Shown here piece by piece: positions 27,916-36,006 of a DNA stretch of 64,000 bases (the first letter of the stretch is position 1; every line of letters starts with the position of its first letter). Source of the stretch: Oceanobacillus manasiensis (GTDB taxonomy: Bacteria; Bacillota; Bacilli; Bacillales; Amphibacillaceae); assembly GCF_000724085.1 (NCBI RefSeq), contig NZ_CCDL010000001.1, positions 1,736,001-1,800,000 on the forward strand, in the 5' to 3' direction. The notes beneath the pieces were generated by a model. It saw only the letters and a program-made list of their open reading frames with translations. It made no database searches and had not been told where the DNA came from. Made by a program: the position numbers and the translations under genes.

Positions 27916-28707
27916 ATGAATTTTAATAAAGAAATAGAAAAGCTTGAAAACATTAGAAGAGAAGGATCGAATAAGGTCTTTACCATGTATCTAAATACAG
28001 ATCCATCTGACCCTGAGCAACAGGGTGGAGAATGGAAAATACATTTCAAAAATGGATTACGTAATTTTGAACAGTATTTAGAGGAGTCAGGCGATAAGGA
28101 AGAGCGTAAAAATTTTCAACTTGTTAAGCAAAAGGTAGAAAAGTTTGTAAAAGGAAATGAGCAACAGTTTTTAAGAAGTGTTTTCATCATTGCTACTGCT
28201 GATGAAGAAGTTTGGTTTGCAGATCGAGTGCAAATGAGGATGGAAACAGAGTTCTTCTGGCAGGAGACTCCAGAATTAACGCAGTTACGTAAGTTGACTG
28301 ATGTCTATCCAAAATCAGGAATCATCTTAGTTCAACAGGATCAAGTCAAAGTAATTGAAGCACACCTGAATGAAATTGAAGATACTGAGTCGTTTGAATT
28401 GGACTTAGATACAGATGATTGGCGCATAAAGAAGGGCCCTAAACCTTTACAAGGGCAAGGAGCAAACGTGCAAAAGGACAATTTCCAATCACGCTTTGAG
28501 GCCAATAAACAACGTTGGTATAAGCAAATTGCCCCTAAGCTGGATAAACGTGCCAAGGAGCATGAATGGGAAAAGATATTCGTTGTAGGGGAACCTGATC
28601 CTGCAAATGCTTTAAAAGACCAATTAAATAAACCTGTAGAACAGATAATCCAAAAAAATATGCTTGACCATGAAGAGTCTAAGGTTCTTGAAGAAGTATT
28701 TGGTTAA
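27916..28707 (+). CDS. VLRF1-type aeRF1-superfamily protein
   Basis: 263 aa, cytosolic. The N-terminal part (VFTMYLNTDPSDPEQQGGEWKIHFKNGL) and the whole layout match the protein annotated in Bacillaceae as a VLRF1 family, aeRF1-type release factor. A glycine/glutamine loop, KGPKPLQGQGANVQKDNF (about residues 177-194), sits where aeRF1 domains carry their GGQ-like loop, followed by a helix rich in Arg and Lys. A role in releasing peptides from stalled 50S subunits is inferred from the family. AAAGGAGTG precedes the start. It is monocistronic. Confidence 0.65.
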   Translation: MNFNKEIEKLENIRREGSNKVFTMYLNTDPSDPEQQGGEWKIHFKNGLRNFEQYLEESGDKEERKNFQLVKQKVEKFVKGNEQQFLRSVFIIATADEEVWFADRVQMRMETEFFWQETPELTQLRKLTDVYPKSGIILVQQDQVKVIEAHLNEIEDTESFELDLDTDDWRIKKGPKPLQGQGANVQKDNFQSRFEANKQRWYKQIAPKLDKRAKEHEWEKIFVVGEPDPANALKDQLNKPVEQIIQKNMLDHEESKVLEEVFG

Positions 28708-28714
28708 TAAAAAT

Positions 28715-28749
28715 AAAGGGGCTGGCACATAACGTCCTAGCCCCTTTTT
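28715..28749 (+). terminator. Terminator at the 5' edge of repeat copy B
   Basis: AAAGGGGCT pairs with AGCCCCTTT plus T's, 8 bp after the VLRF1-type gene. It doubles as the left end of the repeat. Confidence 0.75.
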
Positions 28750-29038
28750 AAAATGCGAACAATAAAATAAGAAAAAAGACTGCTTCATTACCGCTACGGA
28801 AAATACTCCGCTTTCCGTGGGCACGGCCTTAGTCTCCTCAGAAGCAAAAATCGCTTCTTGCGGGGCCTTCGGACTCGTGCTGTTCCCACAGGAGTCTCCG
28901 CATTTTTCTTCGCTAAAGTGTGATTAAGATAAATATAGATTAGGGACTATCCGGAATTACCCGAACTTTTTCTACAATTCACTTCGTTTGAGCGTCCGGT
29001 TTTTTCTTTTTTAATTTTTTATGTCCCATCCTCTTTGT
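28715..29038. repeat. Structured intergenic repeat, copy B
   Basis: Second copy of the element at 1647-1922; the core at 28781-28918 shares its conserved blocks (CTTTCC.TGGGCACGG, GCGGGG.CTTCGGACTCGTGCTG, GGAGTCTCCGC). The internal hairpin here is AGAAGC/GCTTCT, where copy A has GTGG/CCAC. The ends GGGGCTGGCACATAA and ATGTCCCATCCTC are decayed forms of the copy A inverted repeat. The 3' part carries a CCGGA/TCCGG hairpin with T's. It fills the gap between a plus-strand gene and the converging crcB. Confidence 0.78.
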
Positions 29039-29054
29039 TAATTTCAAATCTAAA

Positions 29055-29408
29055 TTAATTTGTACTGGTTAACAGGTGAAGAACGATAGCAGCGCTTCCT
29101 ATTGATATAACCAGTGAGCTAACAACATAGCGCACGGCCTGTTTATATTTGTTTTCCTGTATAAGCATGATTGTTTCATTGCCGAAGGTAGAGAATGTTG
29201 TAAAAGCACCGCAAAACCCTATGCCTGCAATGGCCCAGATGCCGTCTGAAATGTTTTCTTGTTGGTGTAAATGAAATAAATATGCGAGCAGGACAGAACC
29301 CGTTATGTTTACAATCCAGGTTCCAACGAGCCGTTTGTTTATATGTAGAGCTATCATAAAGCGCAAGATAGCACCAAAAAATCCTCCAATTGCTACTAAA
29401 ACCATCAT
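29055..29408 (-). CDS. crcB: Fluoride channel CrcB/Fluc, subunit 2
   Basis: 117 aa, four membrane helices. Fluc channels expel fluoride as antiparallel dimers. Motifs GGFFGAILRF at the N-terminus and GFCGAFTTFSTF in helix 3 (the Phe box and polar track) are present. Its start overlaps the stop of the other crcB by four bases. Paired short genes like this encode heterodimeric channels in several Firmicutes. No fluoride riboswitch is visible; it is the last gene of a Zur-linked operon. Confidence 0.92.
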   Translation of the reverse strand: MMVLVAIGGFFGAILRFMIALHINKRLVGTWIVNITGSVLLAYLFHLHQQENISDGIWAIAGIGFCGAFTTFSTFGNETIMLIQENKYKQAVRYVVSSLVISIGSAAIVLHLLTSTN

Positions 29409-29800
29409 GAGCTAGAACGCTCCAATCGAGATGCGAGCTTCAATCCAAGAAAACAACATGATAATCCAGCGATGATACTTATTACTATGTAACCAATGGC
29501 AAGGATGGGGACTACACTCCACAATGAAATAGCCTCTATAGTCAAAGTTGAAAATGTTGTAAACCCTCCAATTAACCCTACAGTTAATGCAACAAAGACA
29601 GCAGGAGAAAGACGCTTCTTAATAATAGGTAAATGCATAATAAAACTTAGAAAGAAGCATCCTACCAAATTAGCGAGAAGAGTCGCGTAAGGGAACAGAG
29701 TATTAGCAGGAATTACAATGGTAACTGCATACCTGCCTACTGCTCCTAACATACCTCCAGCCCCTACACTTAAAACCGTTTTCCAATCTCCTTCTTTCAT
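29405..29800 (-). CDS. crcB: Fluoride channel CrcB/Fluc, subunit 1
   Basis: 131 aa, four membrane helices. It has GAGGMLGAVGRY, an asparagine in LLANLVGCFFL and GLIGGFTTFSTLTIE. Its start overlaps the zur stop by four bases and its stop overlaps the second crcB, so the three are translated in series. Together the two would form the channel. Confidence 0.92.
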   Translation of the reverse strand: MKEGDWKTVLSVGAGGMLGAVGRYAVTIVIPANTLFPYATLLANLVGCFFLSFIMHLPIIKKRLSPAVFVALTVGLIGGFTTFSTLTIEAISLWSVVPILAIGYIVISIIAGLSCCFLGLKLASRLERSSS

Positions 29801-30210
29801 GCTGTTTTACATACTGGACATAAACCATAGATCTCAAATTTATGATCTTCAACTTCGTAGTTGCGTAAATCAGATTGTACAGCGTCCATTGGGCAGACAG
29901 ATATTGCTTTTGTTTTCCCACAATCTTTACAAATAAAATGATGATGATGATGATCATTACAATTAAATCGGAAATGTTTTTCTCCATTTAACTCGGTCGT
30001 TTCCAATATCCCTATATCGTTATATAAATGCAGATTACGGTAGACTGTATCAAAACTTATGCCATCATAACTTTTTTCTAAGTGCCTAATAAGTTCTTTG
30101 GCCGTACGATAACCGTCAGCTTTGGAGAAAAAGGATAGAATGTCCTTTCGCTTTCCAGTTGTTTTATACCCGTGTTGCTTTAAAAGTTGTATTGCTTCTT
30201 CTATATTCAT
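29797..30210 (-). CDS. zur: Zinc uptake regulator Zur (Fur family)
   Basis: 137 aa zinc-sensing repressor. The winged helix lies in residues 1-85 (GYKTTGKRKDILSFF; FDTVYRNLHLYNDIGILE), followed by a HHHHHF zinc site and two CxxC pairs (CKDC and CPVC) for structural zinc. It resembles B. subtilis Zur more than Fur or PerR. It is encoded directly after znuB (stop and start touch at 30210), in the operon it likely represses. Confidence 0.92.
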   Translation of the reverse strand: MNIEEAIQLLKQHGYKTTGKRKDILSFFSKADGYRTAKELIRHLEKSYDGISFDTVYRNLHLYNDIGILETTELNGEKHFRFNCNDHHHHHFICKDCGKTKAISVCPMDAVQSDLRNYEVEDHKFEIYGLCPVCKTA

Positions 30211-31058
30211 TAGGCTTCCCTCACTTTTCTAGGTTTCCATGTTAGTCGCTTTAATACAATGGATAAAAGTAAAATAGCAATGGATACCATTACAATGGTA
30301 CCACCTGGTGGAATACTTAGATAATAACCTGATATTAACCCTATGATAACAGCTAATTCGCCAAAAACAATAGATAGAAACATCATTTGTTTAAAACCTC
30401 TCGCAAGCCGCATACTTGCAGCAACAGGAAGTGTCATTAAGGCTGATACGAGCAACACCCCAACAATTCGAATGGAAGCAGCGATAACGAGAGCCGTAAG
30501 GACAATAAATAGGAGATGAATCCGTTTAGCATGTATGCCTGATACTGTTGCATGCTCTTCATCAAAAGAAAGTGTAACTAACTCTTTGTAGAACAATGTA
30601 ATGATTAGGACGATAAAGATGGCAATCCCTGCAATTGATAAAAAGTCTTGCTTACTCACAGCTGATACGGAACCAAATAGATAATTAAATAATTCTGTAT
30701 TAAATCCATCGGCCAGGGAGATGAAGATCAGGCTTAAGCCGACACCTCCCGATAAGATAATGGGAATGGCGATCTCCTGATAGGCCTGATAAACACCACG
30801 CAATTTTTCAATTAAAATAGATCCTACAACTGAAAAGGCCATACCACCATACAGTGGTGTAATCCCAACAGCGAATTTTTTATCAAGAAATAAACCGAAC
30901 GCAATACCTGCCAATGTAACATGTGAGAGTGCATCTGCTAAAAGAGATAGCCTTCTAACTACAATGAAAGTACCTAACAACGGAGCGATTACGCCTATCA
31001 GTAAACCAGTTAAAAAAGTGTGTCGTAAAAATTCATATTCAAAAAAATCTGCTAGCAT
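30210..31058 (-). CDS. znuB: Zinc ABC transporter permease ZnuB (AdcB)
   Basis: 282 aa, eight or nine membrane helices of the ABC-3 family. It begins MLADFFEYEFLRHTFLTGL and has the GRLADALSH-like motif RRLSLLADALSHVTLAGIAFG. The start at 31058 follows GGAGG; an upstream in-frame ATG at 31091 overlaps znuC and that site. The permease works with ZnuC, encoded just before; the binding lipoprotein ZnuA is not in this window. Confidence 0.94.
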   Translation of the reverse strand: MLADFFEYEFLRHTFLTGLLIGVIAPLLGTFIVVRRLSLLADALSHVTLAGIAFGLFLDKKFAVGITPLYGGMAFSVVGSILIEKLRGVYQAYQEIAIPIILSGGVGLSLIFISLADGFNTELFNYLFGSVSAVSKQDFLSIAGIAIFIVLIITLFYKELVTLSFDEEHATVSGIHAKRIHLLFIVLTALVIAASIRIVGVLLVSALMTLPVAASMRLARGFKQMMFLSIVFGELAVIIGLISGYYLSIPPGGTIVMVSIAILLLSIVLKRLTWKPRKVREA

Positions 31059-31071
31059 GTTGTTTCCTCCA

Positions 31072-31827
31072 TTAATGATCGTGTGTAACAAGGTTTACAG
31101 GATGTCCGTAAAGCTTTGATAGGTCTCTGTCTGTTAAGTTATTGTACTCCTCCGGTTTTCCATGGAAATGAAGTCTTGTGTTTATACAAGCAATATCTGT
31201 GGCGTGTTCAGTCATGGTCCCCGTGTCATGGGTTACCAATAATAATGTAATGCCATAATCTGTGTTTAAACGGTTAAGAAGCTCATAAAAGCGTTGAACA
31301 TTTTCGTAATCTACTCCAACTGTTGGTTCATCAAGGATAAGTAACTCAGGGTTGTTTACAAGAGATCTTGCGATAAATACACGTTGTTGCTGACCACCAG
31401 ATAGGTTGCCTATATTTTGGTAGGCATAATCAAGCATCCCCACCTGATCTATCGTTGATAGAATCTTTTCCTTGTGTGCTTTTGTTAAAAACTTCAAATA
31501 ACCAACCTTTGCCGTCAAACCCATTGAAACAACTTCAAACACCGTTGCAGGAAATCCTTTATTAAAAGAATTGGCTTTTTGTGAGACAAATCCAATTTTA
31601 TTCCACTCTTTAAATTTGTCCCTAGGTTGGTCTAATAAATCAATTGAGCCCTCATCTGGATTTATAAGACCAAGTAGAAGCTTTATGAGTGTAGTTTTCC
31701 CACCGCCATTTGGGCCAATAAGTCCCATGAAGGACCCTTTTGGAATGGAAAAATTTATTTTTGTCAATACATTTTTTTGTTCGTAGGCATACGATACATC
31801 CTTAAAACGAACTACAGGACTTTCCAT
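31072..31827 (-). CDS. znuC: Zinc ABC transporter ATPase ZnuC (AdcC)
   Basis: 251 aa. Walker A GPNGGGKTT, signature LSGGQQQR, Walker B LLILDEPTVGVD, H-loop THD. First gene of znuC-znuB-zur-crcB-crcB on the minus strand. AAGGAA precedes the start. A candidate Zur box and promoter lie about 160 bp upstream. Zinc rather than manganese is inferred from the zur linkage. Confidence 0.93.
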   Translation of the reverse strand: MESPVVRFKDVSYAYEQKNVLTKINFSIPKGSFMGLIGPNGGGKTTLIKLLLGLINPDEGSIDLLDQPRDKFKEWNKIGFVSQKANSFNKGFPATVFEVVSMGLTAKVGYLKFLTKAHKEKILSTIDQVGMLDYAYQNIGNLSGGQQQRVFIARSLVNNPELLILDEPTVGVDYENVQRFYELLNRLNTDYGITLLLVTHDTGTMTEHATDIACINTRLHFHGKPEEYNNLTDRDLSKLYGHPVNLVTHDH

Positions 31828-31988
31828 ACTATTCCTTCTTTCTAATTTATAGCTATTACTCCGCGTGTAACGAGTAAATCCCCATTAGTATTGCACGAAG
31901 TACATAACGCATGCCAAAGGGGTTTTTAAATTATTTTTCATTCTATTAAATGTTCCTTTATTATCTTATCTTATTAGTAACAAATTGT

Positions 31989-32009
31989 AAATAAGAATGA
32001 TTACGTTTT
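31989..32009. promoter_or_regulatory. Candidate Zur box for znuC (and possibly the divergent copZ-like gene)
   Basis: AAATAAGAAT-G-ATTACGTTTT matches the Bacillus Zur consensus AAATCGTAAT-N-ATTACGATTT at 16 of 20 positions. On the minus strand TTTACA, 17 bp, TAAGAT follow directly, a fitting znuC promoter. Confidence 0.5.
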
Positions 32010-32086
32010 GAAGGGGAGGTTTTAGATAGGGAAATTTAGGATACACAACAAAATAAAGAAGATGTATTGAAAAAGGAGGAAATAAA

Positions 32087-32293
32087 ATGCAAACAACTTT
32101 AGATGTACAAGGAATGACATGTGAAAATTGTGAGACCAAAGTGAAGCAGGCATTGGAATCTTTAGAGGGTGTAACTGGTGTGGAAGTTCACATAAATACA
32201 GGAAGCGTTGATGTCACGTATGATAATGCACAGGTAACCATCGGAGAAATGCGAAAAGCTGTTGAGGAAAAAGGTTATCGCGTCGTGGTTTAA
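32087..32293 (+). CDS. CopZ-like heavy-metal-associated domain protein
   Basis: 68 aa single HMA domain with metal motif MTCENC and a SLEGVTGVEVHINTGSVDV core. It is a paralogue of copZ at 10639 but has Glu-Asn between the cysteines instead of Gly-His. AAAGGAGG precedes the start. It stands alone, divergent from the zinc operon, and no CsoR-type operator is visible, so its metal and partner may differ from CopZ. Confidence 0.88.
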   Translation: MQTTLDVQGMTCENCETKVKQALESLEGVTGVEVHINTGSVDVTYDNAQVTIGEMRKAVEEKGYRVVV

Positions 32294-32337
32294 TATGTTT
32301 TGAATGAAAAAAGCATGGTCACATGAACTTTTTTCAT

Positions 32338-32373
32338 AAAGGGCTGGTTCTTATAGGAGCAGCCCTTTCTTTT
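32338..32373 (+). terminator. Terminator of the CopZ-like gene
   Basis: AAGGGCTG pairs with CAGCCCTT, then a T-rich stretch. Confidence 0.7.
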
Positions 32374-32485
32374 TCTCTACAAGGTAAGACAAAAAACAAC
32401 AAACTATATACGAAATATCATAAAAGGTGGTAAAATAGTCTTAATCTTGACAAGAGAAAAATATTTTTTATTTGGGGGTATTAGC

Positions 32486-33403
32486 TTGGAACAGCTTATG
32501 AGAAACTTCTTTTTATTTTTATCAAAAAATAAAACGCTAACAAAATTAGCGAAAAAGTACGGGCTCCGTTTTGGTGCAGCTCGTTTTGTTGCGGGAACTG
32601 ATATAGACAGTGCAGCTAAAAAGATCAAAGAAATTAACAATGATGGTTACGTTGTTACCGTCGATCATTTGGGAGAGTTTATAGATAATGAACAAGAAGC
32701 TAGGGAGTCAGCAGAGGAATGTATCCATGCTATAAAAGTAATTGCTGAACAAAAACTAGATTCACAACTTTCCCTAAAGCTTACTTCCATGGGGCTTGAT
32801 ATATCACATGAGCTAGTAATGGAAAACATGAACCGTATCCTGGAAGCTGGAAAGAAATACAATGTCACAGTTACCATCGATATGGAGGATTTTGAACGAT
32901 ACGAAAAGACGATAAACATATTTAAGGAACTAAAACAAAACTATGAAAATCTTGGAACGGTTCTTCAGGCATATCTATATAGGGTAGAAGAAGATATTAA
33001 TGATTTGTCTTCGTATAAACCATATCTTCGTTTAGTAAAAGGAGCGTACAAGGAATCGCCTGAGGTTGCTTACCCAAACAAAAAGGACGTCGATGAAACA
33101 TACAAAAAAATTATTAAACAAAACATATTACATGGAAATTATACTGCAGTGGCAACACATGACGAAGCAATCATCACATATGTTAAAGAATTAGAGAAAG
33201 AGCTTGGCATTTCTAGGGATCAATTTGAATTTCAGATGCTATACGGCATTCGACTAGATCTTCAAAAGAGACTTCTAAATGAAGGTTATACGATGCGCGT
33301 ATATGTACCATATGGCAAGGATTGGTATGGATACAACATGCGTAGACTCGCAGAACGTCCTGCAAATGTCTTGTTCGTTCTTAAAGGGATATTCAAGAAA
33401 TAA
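32486..33403 (+). CDS. fadM: Proline dehydrogenase (FadM/YusM-like)
   Basis: 305 aa FAD-dependent barrel that oxidises proline to pyrroline-5-carboxylate. It has TVDHLGEF near residue 58, MTIDMED-like VTIDMEDFERY, VLQAYLYR, RLVKGAYKE, ATHDE, FQMLYGIR, YVPYG and the final RRLAERPANV. The start is TTG at 32486 with GGGGG seven bases upstream; ATG 32498 is an alternative. B. subtilis has the same gene (yusM/fadM) before fadNAE. Confidence 0.92.
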   Translation: MEQLMRNFFLFLSKNKTLTKLAKKYGLRFGAARFVAGTDIDSAAKKIKEINNDGYVVTVDHLGEFIDNEQEARESAEECIHAIKVIAEQKLDSQLSLKLTSMGLDISHELVMENMNRILEAGKKYNVTVTIDMEDFERYEKTINIFKELKQNYENLGTVLQAYLYRVEEDINDLSSYKPYLRLVKGAYKESPEVAYPNKKDVDETYKKIIKQNILHGNYTAVATHDEAIITYVKELEKELGISRDQFEFQMLYGIRLDLQKRLLNEGYTMRVYVPYGKDWYGYNMRRLAERPANVLFVLKGIFKK

Positions 33404-33411
33404 TACCGTTG

Positions 33412-33441
33412 CCCTGGGTTCTCTCAAAAGGAGAACCAGGG
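33412..33441 (+). terminator. Hairpin after proline dehydrogenase
   Basis: CCCTGG.TTCTC pairs with GAGAA.CCAGGG. The T run is poor (AATTTA), so it may only slow transcription. Confidence 0.5.
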
Positions 33442-33472
33442 AATTTATAGACAAAAGGTGATTGTTTTCCTC

Positions 33473-33501
33473 TTGCGAATTATCAGAATTTAGTTTATAG
33501 T
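33473..33501 (+). promoter_or_regulatory. fadNAE promoter
   Basis: TTGCGA (33473-33478), 17 bp, TATAGT (33496-33501), about 40 bp before the FadR operator. Confidence 0.55.
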
Positions 33502-33548
33502 AATTAATAGATGGATAGGGAGCTATCTTTTATTTTTAGGTCAAAAAA

Positions 33549-33566
33549 TGAATGAGTATTCATTCA
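33549..33566. promoter_or_regulatory. FadR operator of fadNAE
   Basis: TGAATGAGTATTCATTCA, a perfect match to the Bacillus FadR consensus TGAATGA-N-TA-N-TCATTCA, lying between promoter and fadN start. FadR bound here would block the operon until long-chain acyl-CoA releases it. Confidence 0.88.
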
Positions 33567-33587
33567 AGTAGGTGAAGGGGAGATATT

Positions 33588-35987
33588 ATGAAACATTCCA
33601 TCAAGCGCGCTGCAGTTTTGGGATCTGGAGTAATGGGTTCAGGGATTGCTGCCCACTTAGCAAATTGTGGTATTCACACTATAATGCTTGATATTGTGCC
33701 AAAAGAATTAACGAAAGAAGAGGAGTTAAAAGGTCTTTCATTAGAGGATAAGGCTGTACGAAATAGAACTGCTGCACAGAGCAAAAAAGCATTAACAAAA
33801 CAGAAACCAGCAGCTTTAACAACTAAAAAAAGCCTTGAACTAATCGAAGTGGGTAACATGGAAGACGATATGGAGAAACTGGCTGAGGTAGATTGGATAG
33901 TAGAAGTTGTGGTGGAAAACCTTTCAATTAAGAAAAAGGTATTTTCCCAGTTAGATAAGGTTAGAAAGCAAGGTGCTATTGTGAGCTCTAACACTTCGGG
34001 AATATCAATCGAGCAAATGGCCGAAGATTGTTCAGAAGACTTTAAAAGACATTTTCTTGGCACTCACTTTTTTAACCCACCTAGATACTTAAAATTATTA
34101 GAAATTATTCCTACAGAGAAGACGGACACTGAAGTGTTAGAATTTATGAAAGCTTTTAGTGAAAACGTATTAGGAAAAGGGGTTGTAGTAGCAAAGGATA
34201 CTCCAAACTTTATTGCAAATCGAATTGGAACGTATGGCTTACTTATCACAGTAAGAAAAATGCTGGAGGGCGGCTATAGCATAGGAGAGGTCGATTCTGT
34301 AACAGGGCCAATGATCGGCAGGCCAAAAAGCGCGACCTTCCGTACACTTGATGTAGTGGGATTGGATACGTTTATCCATGTTGCAAAAAATGTCTATGAT
34401 CAAGTGGACGGGGAAGAAAAAGACGTATTTACTGTACCAGATTTCATGAAAAAAATGTTAGACAATGGCTGGCTTGGGGCCAAGTCTGGACAAGGATTTT
34501 TTCTAAAGAAAAAAGGAAAAGATGGAAGTGCTATTTATGAACTAAACCCTGAAACGATGGAATATGAAGAAAGAAAAAAATTAAAATCTCCTGCTATGGA
34601 GCTAGCGAAGCAGGAAAAAGGTACACGCAGAAAATTGAAAGCGCTTGTAAACGCAGAAGGAGATAAAGCAGGGGAGCTTGTTTGGTCTGTTATAAAACCT
34701 GTTCTCTTGTACTCAGCAAGACTATGTGGAGAAATAGCAGATGACGTCTTATCGATTGATCAAGCAATGAAATGGGGATTTGGTTGGGAGTTAGGACCGT
34801 TTGAAACATGGGATGCCATCGGGGTTGAAGCGGCCGTTACGAGAATGAAGCAGGAAAGAGAAGAAATTCCAGAATGGATAGAAAGCATGCTGGAAAAAGG
34901 TAATTCTACCTTCTATAAACAAGACAATGGACGCTCTTATTTTTACCATCAAGGTGAGTATGTACAACAGGAATTCAATAAGAAAGAAATCCATTTAAAG
35001 AGTTTAAAAGAAAGAAATGGTGTCATTAAAAAGAATACAGGTGCTAGTTTAATTGATTTAGGAGATGGAGTCGCGGGGCTAGAGTTCCATTCACAGGGGA
35101 ATGCGATTGGTCTTGACATCATTCAAATGGTGAACTATGCAATTGAAGAAACGGAAAAGAATTATGAAGGTCTTATAATAGGGAATCAAGGAAAAAACTT
35201 TTGCGTTGGCGCTAATCTCGCCATGATGCTGATGGAAGCACAAGATGACAACTTTATGGAGCTGGATATGGTTGTACGCCAATTTCAAAATATGGCCATG
35301 CGAATCAAATATGCTTCCAAGCCAGTAGTAGCTGCCCCGTTTAATATGGTGCTTGGTGGAGGAGCGGAAGTCTCATTACCAGCAGCTGCAATACAAGCTT
35401 CACCTGAAACGTATATTGGTCTAGTAGAATTTGGTGTTGGCTTAATTCCAGGTGGTGGAGGAACGAAAGAATTGTATTTAAAGCAGTTACGTAATCTGCC
35501 ACAGGGTGTGCAGTTCGATCTGACAAAAGTGGCAAACGATGTGTTTGAAAAAGTAGCAATGGCTACGGTCTCCAAATCTGCTGCTGAAGCAAAAGAGCTC
35601 GGGTTTTTGAACCAAAAAGATGCAATTAGCGCTAATCCAGATCATCTATTACATGATGCAAAAGAAAGGGTGCTCGCTTTAGCAAAAGCTGGTTACCAAC
35701 CACCATTACCTGAACGTATTCCAGTGGTAGGGGATGCAGGCTATGCTGCCATGCTTCTAGGTGCACAGAACTTAAATAGAAGTGGCTATGCCTCAGAGCA
35801 TGATCTTAAAATAGCAGAAAAACTTGCATACGTGTTATCTGGTGGACGTATTAAAGAAGGGTCAATGATTAGTGAACAAGCGATGCTTGATTTGGAGCGA
35901 GAAGCGTTCCTTAGTTTAATAGGAGAGCCATTGACCCAACAAAGGATGCAACACATGCTAGTAAAAGGTAAACCGTTACGCAATTAA
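33588..35987 (+). CDS. fadN: 3-hydroxyacyl-CoA dehydrogenase/enoyl-CoA hydratase FadN
   Basis: 799 aa bifunctional beta-oxidation enzyme. The NAD domain comes first (GSGVMGSGIAAHLAN at residues about 12-26; SNTSGISIEQMA; GTHFFNPPRYLKLLEIIPTEKT), then the dehydrogenase C-terminal domains, and an enoyl-CoA hydratase domain from about residue 490 (GNQGKNFCVGANL; PVVAAPFNMVLGGGAEVSL; oxyanion glycines). This order, dehydrogenase first, is typical of YusL/FadN. AAGGGGAG precedes the start. First gene of fadN-fadA-fadE. Confidence 0.95.
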   Translation: MKHSIKRAAVLGSGVMGSGIAAHLANCGIHTIMLDIVPKELTKEEELKGLSLEDKAVRNRTAAQSKKALTKQKPAALTTKKSLELIEVGNMEDDMEKLAEVDWIVEVVVENLSIKKKVFSQLDKVRKQGAIVSSNTSGISIEQMAEDCSEDFKRHFLGTHFFNPPRYLKLLEIIPTEKTDTEVLEFMKAFSENVLGKGVVVAKDTPNFIANRIGTYGLLITVRKMLEGGYSIGEVDSVTGPMIGRPKSATFRTLDVVGLDTFIHVAKNVYDQVDGEEKDVFTVPDFMKKMLDNGWLGAKSGQGFFLKKKGKDGSAIYELNPETMEYEERKKLKSPAMELAKQEKGTRRKLKALVNAEGDKAGELVWSVIKPVLLYSARLCGEIADDVLSIDQAMKWGFGWELGPFETWDAIGVEAAVTRMKQEREEIPEWIESMLEKGNSTFYKQDNGRSYFYHQGEYVQQEFNKKEIHLKSLKERNGVIKKNTGASLIDLGDGVAGLEFHSQGNAIGLDIIQMVNYAIEETEKNYEGLIIGNQGKNFCVGANLAMMLMEAQDDNFMELDMVVRQFQNMAMRIKYASKPVVAAPFNMVLGGGAEVSLPAAAIQASPETYIGLVEFGVGLIPGGGGTKELYLKQLRNLPQGVQFDLTKVANDVFEKVAMATVSKSAAEAKELGFLNQKDAISANPDHLLHDAKERVLALAKAGYQPPLPERIPVVGDAGYAAMLLGAQNLNRSGYASEHDLKIAEKLAYVLSGGRIKEGSMISEQAMLDLEREAFLSLIGEPLTQQRMQHMLVKGKPLRN

Positions 35988-36006
35988 TTGTAGAGGGGGA
36001 AGAAAT

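Noticed and set aside
34063-34249. Antisense open frames within fadN and other long genes
   Set aside because: Low-complexity shadows of AT-rich coding sequence with no start signals.
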